Below are positions 56,891 to 64,000 of a stretch of DNA of 64,000 bases, piece by piece. Every line of letters begins with the position of its first letter. Within the stretch, counting starts at the first letter, position 1. The position numbers and the translations under genes were made by a program. The notes below the pieces were generated by a model. It was given only the letters and a program-made list of their open reading frames with translations. It was not told the origin of the DNA and did not search any database. This DNA comes from Sternotherus odoratus (lineage: Eukaryota > Chordata > Testudines > Kinosternidae): assembly GCA_032164245.1 (NCBI GenBank), contig JAVMKO010000020.1:11311206-11375205 (forward strand), in the 5' to 3' direction.

Positions 56891-57434
56891 ATGCAAGTGG
56901 TGATGTACAGTCTATGTTGCACCCTGCCTCCCTCCGCTCCCCCAAAAGAGGGGAAAGGCGATACACTTTGCCTTAGGACAAACTGCCCTCCCCTCTCTCC
57001 CCCTCTCCTCCACCCCTCCGCTCCATGCTTTCCTCGCTCCCTTGTTTCCTCTCTCTGCGTTCATCCTGGCGTTCAAAGCACATTCAGCGAGAGCGCCGGC
57101 CCCTGGCGACCGAGGAAAGCTCCCAGCGAGCCGGGGCTGTGGGCGCAGGCAGGAGTTGGAGACAGCCACATCACCTGCTGCCGTGAGAGCGAGCGAGCGG
57201 CGGGACCCCCAGCCCAAAGTCCCGCGCTGGAACCACGTAGCTCTCTCCGCGGGTCTCCCGCTGGGGCGCGGAAGGGAGAGAAAAGTACTTTCGAGCCGCC
57301 GATGGGAACGCGGCTCCCGGCGAGGAGTGGAGCCAGCCAGCTCCGGCGTCTTTGTGCGGTGGCAAAGTTTCCTGCCGCCTTCCCCGGAGCGGGAGGGCTG
57401 CGTCTTGAAGGATCGCAAGGAGACCCTCCGCCTC

Positions 57435-57443
57435 TTTAAATAG
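57435..57443 (+). promoter_or_regulatory. TATA-like element TTTAAATAG in the CpG island
   Basis: TTTAAATAG stands alone in otherwise GC-rich DNA and is followed by a short (GT)n run and a GGGCGGGG GC box at about 57458. If used, transcription would start near 57465-57475, giving a 5' UTR of roughly 800 nt. This is inference: many CpG-island promoters do not depend on a TATA box. Confidence 0.35.
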
Positions 57444-58045
57444 TGTGTGTGTGTGTTGGGCGGGGGGGGCAGCCGGCCTTATCTGCACACCCCCTCTCCG
57501 CCTCCCCAAGCAAAGGCGCAGCCTCGACCCGCACACGCTGCGCCTTGCGGGGAGGCTCCTGGCCCTCGCGGGCTGCCCCTTTTCTCTTCTCCCATCATCA
57601 CCCGGCTTTGCCTCGCCCACCCCCCCGACTCCGGAGTCGTTGGATTGCTGCTGGCGGGGGGCGAGGAGCGGAGAATCAGCGGCGAAGTTGAAGGGCTGGT
57701 CAGTTTCAGTTCCAGGCGTTGGTCAGTTTCAGTCCCAGAGGCGAGCCGGCGGAAGCTGCCGCGGCTGCTGTTCCCTGGTTGATCCTGCTGCTGCTGCCCA
57801 CCGCTGGGGATAGCAGGGTGCAGCCCCTTCTCTCCACCCCCCCAGGAGAGACACGCGCAGACATCCCCAGTTTGCAGGAATTTCCATCCGCGAACTGGGC
57901 GAGCCAAGGGGGCGAAAGGCAGGAGTCGTGAGCGCGCAAAGGACCCCGCCGGATTGTGTCTACTCCCATCTCGCTGTGGATATTCATCTATTCCGCCCCC
58001 CCCTCTATTTCCACCCCCTCTCGGTTACCCTTTCGCCCCCGAAAG

Positions 58046-58093
58046 ATGCTTGGGAGGAATCGAACCAGAATTGTGCATCACTGGAAGAGCTAA
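58046..58093 (+). CDS. Short upstream ORF in the putative GFRA2 5' UTR (15 codons)
   Basis: It is the only ATG between about 57305 and the GFRA2 start codon. It reads MLGRNRTRIVHHWKS then TAA, and its context has A at -3 (AAGATGC). It ends 176 nt before the GFRA2 ATG. If transcription starts upstream of 58046, ribosomes would meet this ORF first and could reinitiate at GFRA2, a common way of lowering translation. The peptide resembles nothing known to me. Whether it is in the mRNA depends on the start site. Confidence 0.35.
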   Translation: MLGRNRTRIVHHWKS

Positions 58094-58136
58094 AGAGAGA
58101 GGCTAGCGGGCTGGCTGCGGAGTGTATTTTTGGGGA

Positions 58137-58152
58137 GGGCGGGGCGGGGGCT
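58137..58152 (+). promoter_or_regulatory. Tandem GC boxes (Sp/KLF-type)
   Basis: GGGCGGGGCGGGGGCT lies about 120 bp upstream of the GFRA2 ATG. It matches tandem Sp1/KLF sites. It could serve a start site close to the exon, which would exclude the upstream ORF at 58046, or it could simply lie in the 5' UTR of a longer transcript. Confidence 0.4.
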
Positions 58153-58269
58153 GCAAGAGACCATTTTTTGTTAAGTTCGCCAGAGAAATCTCAGGGTTTC
58201 TTTCCGCCTGGATTTGGGAGCGAGATCTAAAGCGACATTCACACGTGGGGAGCGATTGGATTTACTAAC

Positions 58270-58309
58270 ATGATTTTAGCAAACGTTTTCTGCGCCCTCC
58301 TCTTTGTAG
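58270..58309 (+). CDS. GFRA2: GFRA2 coding exon 1 (signal-peptide start), GDNF family receptor alpha-2
   Basis: This 40-nt exon starts with ATG and encodes MILANVFCALLFV plus the first base of codon 14. It is followed directly by GTGAGTAA, a consensus donor, so the intron is phase 1. From memory, human GFRA2 begins MILANVFC followed by a hydrophobic run, and its first coding exon is also 40 nt ending one base into codon 14; length, phase and sequence all agree. The full protein is a GPI-anchored cell-surface receptor with three cysteine-rich GFR-alpha domains that binds neurturin and signals through RET. Only the N-terminal and hydrophobic part of the signal peptide is encoded here. The start context has A at -3 (AACATGA). 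The exon lies at the end of a CpG island, as expected for a first exon. Exon 2 and later exons are beyond the window. Confidence 0.93.
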
Positions 58310-60030
58310 GTGAGTAATCCCGATTAGGATGCGACTGATCACTCTGGGGTCGGTTTGGTCGCGGTGAGTCCTTTGTCAAATGCTCGGACAGCGTTTAAGA
58401 GCGGACATGTTTTCTGTTCAAAACCAAGCCCCAAAACACAACGACAGAGTCTGGCCCAGACCCTCACTTTAAAGTGGGCGACAGTCCGGAACGAAATACA
58501 AGGAGCGAGAGACGCTTATAGGTTTCCATTCAGCTAAAGGGCTCAGCAAGGATTCCTATTGGGAAGGAACTGGGGTCCAGGGAAGGGGGGGGGCATGAGC
58601 AGAAATCAGGGTCTTATATAGGGGGGTAACTTTTTAAACTATCAAAGTTACGATGAACCCCCCCAGCCCCCCTCTCCAAGTTGTGGAGGAATCGAGTCAG
58701 ATATTCCGATCCTTCCGTCTGGACAGGGGTATTGGTGGCCATTTGGTACGCAGCATGTTGCAGATAGCTGCCCGGCTGCGTGTTAATTCCCCCCTACACC
58801 AGCCCTTGTGGTAGAGGCTTTTGTGTATTATTGTTTTTAAAAGAGCCCCCGTGGCTCAATCCCTTTTCAAACCCCTTTGATTCAAGGCTGGGGTGAGGCG
58901 AGTCTCCCGGGTAGAGGGTTTTGCTGGCTGGTTTCAAAGTGTTCACGGAGGACTGATTTAGAAAGTTAATGGTGTGTCTGTGTGTGTTTGGGGTGGGGGG
59001 TGGGGGGAGGAATTGTCATCTCCCTTGCAATCCAAGTGCCTGTTGTTTTAGATCATGTGTGACTTATTTAGCAGGCTATTTTGCCAAGAGGGAAGCTTGT
59101 ATTTCTGGAACAGCCTCACCCAGAGATGGGGAAGGTGATGCCCTGGCAAGGGGTTGCAATGTATTTTAGGTGAAATCAAAGCAAAAAGCTCCCTTTCCCC
59201 CAAAGCACGTTATCACCTTGGCAAATTATCCTTTCCTTTCTTCCTAGTATTCTCATCCGGCAGGTAATGTCCCTGGGGCTACAATTCCACCAGCCAGGAC
59301 CTGCAGCCCTGTCTTGTGTCTCACATACAACACTGCAGCACTGAACTCCTGGGGTACTCTGCTGAAATCCCCTTGACTGTACGAATTTAACCCTGCATGG
59401 AGCGGACTAAGGTTGGAGGACGGGAGAGACAAGGGGCAGAAGGATGTTAAGGATCATAGGGAGGAAGGGGGGTGAGGGACACTTGAAGGTTGGGCATGGC
59501 AGGAGCGGGAGTTCAGGAGAGCAAATCTGCTTCAGGATCTTTTCCCCCCGACTTTTGTTTTGGGGGCTGTGTGTGTGTGAGTGGGGGAGGAGCAGGGGAT
59601 ACAGCATGGGAAGCCCCCAGCAAGAGATTTATATGTAGGTTTAACATTTCCTCAATAGGTCCCTGTGTCCTTGGCTAGTAGGAGGATAAATGGCCCACCC
59701 TTGGTCTCTATTGCTGCTGGGCACAATTTTGCAAACACTTCAGTGACAAGAGCATGGCTTTTGAAAAGCTATTTCTGTTGATTGCCAGGGAAGGGTGTGG
59801 GGGAAGGGTATCATGTTGGACCCAGGCGGATGGCAGGATATTTTCTCATCTGCCTTCGGAGGGTCTGAACAGTCGCTGTGGGCAGCGGTTGACAGTCTCC
59901 TTTGCAATCAGTGCTTTACACCTCAAAGTGTCTGTGTAGTAGGGTCCCTGGGATAAGCCTGGGTATGTGGTGAGAGCTTGCTGCCTGGTTCTCTTTTGAC
60001 AGCAAGTGGGAGTGCCTGACTCCACAGAGG

Positions 60031-60032
<2 letters not shown>

Positions 60033-60071
<39 letters not shown>

Positions 60072-60080
60072 GGGGGGGGG
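60033..60080 (+). repeat. (TG)n microsatellite followed by a G run, in GFRA2 intron 1
   Basis: TG repeats to 60065, then GCGCGC and a run of at least nine G. Confidence 0.95.
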
Positions 60081-61342
60081 GAGATGACATGGCTCTGGGC
60101 TGGGGATGATGGAAGATGGAGTAGCCCCTTGTAGGGCATGTTGTCATTCCCGATGGCTTGGGGGTTTTGTGGGCAGCAAGAATGGGAGAGCAGGAGGTAG
60201 GAAGGGGTCAGAAAGCAAATGCACAGTTCCCCCTGTCGCACTGAGAGCAGGGGGTGCGATGGGTCTGCTCACAGAAGAGGTGGCGGTGGGGGAAACATCA
60301 ACCACCACGTTATTTTAGTGCTCAGGCATTAACCCCTTGTTTATTTGCGTGCACATTTGGCTGGTTGGGAGGCCTTCGGTGAGCTAAACACGGGGACGCA
60401 AGGAACAGTTAAAGAATGCGACTCCCAGCCCTGCTACGAACCCAGGACACTCCAGCGAAGCAGCAGGCGGGGATCCAGAGCAGCCACAAGCCCACTTCAT
60501 TTCACCCCCACGAGGAGGCTGTTTAGAAACTGGCCCTTCCTCCTTGTTTCTTTGTAATGGTCCCAATCTTCTGTGGCTCCGGCTAGGCCAGGACAATTGC
60601 GTGGAGAGGAATCAGAGAGCGGGGCTAATTGAAGGACTAACAGACTCATTGCAGGCAAGGCTTCCTCACGGTTCTAGGCGGCGGGGCCCAGACTTGCGAT
60701 GCTGCACGCACGCTGGGTGCTGAGCCGAGCCTCAGTTAGTACCTAAATGGGAGCTGAGTTCATCTGAAAGCCAGACCCCAGCTGAGCCCTGGATCACCTG
60801 TCCCCTGGCTCCAAGGAGCAAAGAAAGCCACTGCTGTTGGGGTGAAACAAATGTCACCACAACGATGGCACGCAGGGGGAGGTCAGGGGGAGAGGAGAGA
60901 GCAGTACTACTGGGTTAAGCTAGGGCAGTTGAGATTTGCTGATAAAACACCCCATGTCCAATGGGCTCTGGCAAGACTGTAGACCCATCTTACAGGTGAT
61001 GTGACTGAGTAATGATCCGGGGAAGCTGTGGGGAGCAAGGAGTCCCCATGCTCCCGGGCAATGTTTGCTGGCTCTGGGACTGAGGTTTGTGCATCCAGCC
61101 ACAAATCCTCACCATGCTCTGATGCCCCGGAGACAGCGGGGGACGAGATGTACGTTCTCTGCTGATGTTTTATTGGCATGAGCTCAGTGTGTGCGTATGC
61201 GCCGGGCGAAGGAAAACACGAACCCTGCCCCTCCATGCAAACTCCCTCCCGGGGGCTCTGAGGAGCATTTTACTGCTATGAATGGGAGAGGAGAGCAAGG
61301 CACCATCAGATAACGTCAGGCTTTCTGATCCAACAGCAGGGC

Positions 61343-61598
61343 GTGGGCTGGGGATGGGGGCGGGCAGGGCCCAATGTATCCCTGGAGTCAGTGGAGTGAA
61401 CTTGGTCTCATGTGTTTGGTCTGTGATTGTCCTGGACCTGTCAGGATGGGCTGAGCAGGGAGGGCGTGTTCTGTGCTGGGGCACAGAGCAGAGAAACAGG
61501 ACATTGTAAAGAGGGAGCAAGGGGGGGCATGCAGGGATACCCAAGTCCCAGTCATCTTCTGAAAGCAGAGGGGGGTTCCCCTTGTCTAGCTGGCTTGG
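61343..61598 (+). repeat. Direct repeat copy B (256 bp), partner at 54552-54892
   Basis: Its first about 95 bp are nearly identical to copy A, and its last about 75 bp (from GGGGGGCATGCAGGGATACC) are again nearly identical. The middle is shortened by deletions. It lies in GFRA2 intron 1, on the other side of exon 1 from copy A. Confidence 0.9.
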
Positions 61599-63254
61599 GG
61601 AACAGTGCTCCCCCTTAACTCCCCCTCCTGTTTCCAACCCCTGCTTGTAATGAGCTAAGTGCACAAGCTCCGTGGGATTTAAGAAGCGTTATCTGTGTCG
61701 GGGCCGTTTCAGAGGTGCCCATGATGAGAGCTCAGGGTGCTCGGTGCTTTGCTGGATTGGGCCCCAACGTGCTGCCTCACTGGCTACAGGACCAGGATGG
61801 TCCCAGCAAATATGTCAGCCAAGAAGCCAGGCCGGGATGGTGTCTGGGAAAAGGGAGGGGAAAATTCTGGTCCTACCACTAGAGTGGGCAGGCCAGGTGG
61901 CAGAGATAGGGCCACCGGAACATGCCCATGGCCAGCTCTCCATGTCATGGCTGGTGGATTTGCCATTGCATTTCCCATCAATGCCACCGGTGGGCCCCTC
62001 TGCCCATGCCAGGGTCAGTGCAGGAGCAATGTCTTTCCATATGCACACCGGACCTCCCTCCCCAGGGGCTCTTTCTACAACCCAGGCCCATTACATCAGA
62101 ACAAGGCCTTTTGTCTTTCTCATCAGCCTTGGCAGCATTTTCCGGGGCAGCGTGGCCTCGGGACCCGGCTCCCCCTTTGCCACGCCTGCCCTTCAGCCCC
62201 TGATGTAAACCAGTCCCGTGTAGTCACACATCTGCGTGCCGCTCGGGAGTCATGTCGAGTCAAGCTGGAGGCTGGGCTGTGCTCTGCGGGGGATCGGGGG
62301 TGTGAGGAGCATGGCTGGAGGGAATCCAGTGAGGATGGCAGGATGGAGAAGGCACTTCAGACCACGTATGAAAAGCTGGTGAAACTTGTTGGGAAGGATC
62401 GGACCGTGGACTTCTCTTTGTAGCCTGAGACCTGGGTCTGGATCTAGGCCTACTCAGGGGCTTAACTCAGCAGCGAGTCCTTGAGAAACCAAGGGTCAAT
62501 GTCATCCCTGATGTAAATCCGAGTGTGTGCAGAGGTGGGGAACTAGGAGGAAGATGGAGCGATGGGCAGATTTGGAAGGGGGCTCTGCTGTTTTGGTGTA
62601 TCTAAGTGCCCAGGGACAAGCACCTTTGCCAGTTGTGGTGGGTTCTCTTGGATGGGGTGTGGTTGTCCTAGGTTGTTGTAGTTTTTTGTCTAGCTCTTTG
62701 GATCCCACAACCAGTAAAGCTCCGGATCTCACATCTCTCCACTCCAAATCTTCATTCTTCTTGCAGCGATGAGCCCCTGTTTGCTCCCTAGAAGGATGGG
62801 AACCTGGAGATGCCGGCTTCCATTCCTCCCTCCACCAGCCCTGTCTGGAGTTTTTGGTTGCGTGGACAAAGTGTTTAGCTTTCCATATGTGAGGGGCTGG
62901 CTCAGAGTGGCTGCGGTTGTGGAGTGAGGAGAACAAGCTCGCTCAGCACTGAGATTGTGAATGGAACTGGAGGTCTGACATATTCCAGTGTCGTTCTGCC
63001 TCGCGGATCCCCCTCCAGCCCACGTGGAGTCTAGTATCGGAAGGACGAGAAGAACTTCCGGCACGGCGGGTGTAGATTTGCTCCCCATCACTTGGCTGGA
63101 TGCAGTCTCTTACACCGACAGTGCCACTTACCCGGACACTTTTCATGCCTGGCCAAACGGAACAAGACTCAGTGATGGCCCAAAAGGTCAGACATCTGCT
63201 GAAATCAGAAGTAAATCTACTCTCTGCTCTTTGGCCTGAGGGCAAGTGATGGAC

Positions 63255-63370
63255 ACATCTCCAGTCAACAGCTCTGCAAAGGCATCTCGATCCAGAACTG
63301 TAACATCGCCTGCTATTTCAGCCCGGGACTGTACAGCTCCCCTTCAATGCTGGTTATTCCCAATCCTGAG
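63255..63370 (+). repeat. CC/CT-rich imperfect repeat fragment ('ctattccagccctggg' family)
   Basis: CACATCTCCAGTCAACAGC, TAACATCGCCTGCTATTTCA and GCCCGGGACTGTACAGCTCC match single units of the family. Confidence 0.45.
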
Positions 63371-64000
63371 CTTTTCTCTCTCTCTGCCCGTGCACTGAAC
63401 GGTGGACTCGTATTCTCAAGGGACTCGCAGGATAAATCACTAACTTGCAACATAAGTGAAGGTTTGATCTCAGGTCCACAGAGGAAAAGCTTGCGTTTGG
63501 TGCCTACTCCAGGGCACCACTCAAATCCCAGGATGGCACGTGTCTGACAGTGGCAGAGAAGAAGAGCAAAAAATGGCCATAATAGCGAAGGAGAAGCTCA
63601 TCGCCAGCCGCTACGCAGGGCGGTAGGAAAGCAGTGCAGTGAGCGAGCGCTATTACAGGCTCCATCTGAACTAGAATGTCGGGATCCAGGAGGTGAGAGG
63701 TTGATGTGAACACGATGCTAAAGACACTCACAACAAAGCCAAGCGACCCTCGCTCTCCTTGCCCCGATGCTTGTTGCAGGTGGAATTGGATCTGCTCTTG
63801 GAATGAAGCTAGCAAGGGGCGACCAGCTGCCTCTAGGTGTCACTGTGTCACTTCCATACCTGGCCGGAGTGGCTCTGGGAGGGGGAGAGGAGGGAATTGG
63901 TACACTGAGGCTAGAGCCAGCCTGATATTTTCTGTTTTCATTTAGTGCTTTTCGTTACCAGAGCACACGGCGGGAAATAATCACTTCTGTGGCACAGGGA

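Larger units (their letters stand above)
57060..58260. promoter_or_regulatory. GFRA2: GFRA2 CpG island / promoter region
   Basis: GC content and CpG density rise sharply at about 57060, stay high to about 57960 and then fall towards exon 1. CpG-containing words are frequent (for example 57070-57130, 57180-57330, 57640-57780), whereas CpG is scarce in most of the upstream 57 kb. CpG islands typically mark vertebrate developmental promoters. This one directly precedes the GFRA2 first exon, so it is inferred to contain the transcription start and 5' UTR. The exact start site cannot be read from sequence alone. Confidence 0.85.
58310..64000 (+). other. GFRA2: GFRA2 intron 1, 5' part (incomplete)
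   Basis: The intron opens with GTGAGTAA right after exon 1. No sequence encoding the cysteine-rich first GFR-alpha domain appears before the window end, so exon 2 lies further on. The intron holds a (TG)n tract at 60033-60080, one copy of a direct repeat (61343-61598) and a fragment of a window-wide CT/CC-rich repeat (63255-63370). A pyrimidine tract followed by TTTAG near 63950 resembles an acceptor, but what follows does not read as GFRA2. The rest looks like unique intronic DNA. A 228-codon open frame at 61737-62423 has no recognisable domain and is treated as chance. Confidence 0.85.

Noticed and set aside
61737..62423. 228-codon open frame on plus inside GFRA2 intron 1.
   Set aside because: It does not match GFRA2 or any family I know, and has no acceptor or donor context. 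Overlapping open frames in other phases show low stop density from GC content.
63930..63960. Pyrimidine-rich TTTTCATTTAG resembling a splice acceptor, as if GFRA2 exon 2 began here.
   Set aside because: The following codons do not resemble the GFRA2 mature N-terminus or its cysteine-rich domain.

Overview
This window is vertebrate nuclear DNA, most probably from a turtle. Evidence for the group is the mix of repeats: CR1 LINE 3' ends of several ages, MIR/CORE-type SINEs, hAT-like and pogo-like MITEs, and solo LTRs of types I associate with turtle genomes. The species cannot be read from the sequence.

Only one protein-coding gene is supported. At 58270-58309 (+) lies the first coding exon of GFRA2, the GDNF-family receptor alpha-2 (neurturin co-receptor). 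It encodes the start of the signal peptide (MILANVFC...) and ends in a perfect phase-1 splice donor. The exon is 40 nt, the length I recall for human exon 1. It sits at the downstream edge of a CpG island (about 57060-58260) holding the promoter and 5' UTR, with a TATA-like TTTAAATAG, GC boxes and one short upstream ORF. Positions 58310-64000 are the start of intron 1; exon 2 is not in the window.

Positions 1-57000 read as the 5' intergenic region of GFRA2. In human the neighbour on that side is DOK2, but no DOK2 exon was recognised. The region is a patchwork of dated transposon debris: LTRs at 1319-1956, 16029-16613 and about 22838-23319; CR1 pieces at about 4965, 24583, 25545, 29341, 30985, 33218, 41970 and 55058; a pogo/Tigger-like element at 16948-17428; hAT-type elements at 20287-20709 and 21202-21521; several other MITEs; SINEs; microsatellites; and a 42-bp minisatellite. 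Between them are AT-rich, homeobox-site-rich stretches (about 3113, 8580, 15420, 18440, 19370, 28910, 36430, 40190, 45160, 47180, 48840) that look like candidate conserved noncoding enhancers.

No prokaryotic-type system, CRISPR array, rRNA or functional tRNA was seen. The observations most worth checking are the GFRA2 promoter and uORF, a same-orientation direct repeat bracketing exon 1 (54552-54892 and 61343-61598), a perfect 29-bp inverted repeat with a 23-nt spacer (41753-41833), and the nested palindrome inside the pogo-like element. The many open frames of 60-257 codons elsewhere show no recognisable domain and are treated as chance.
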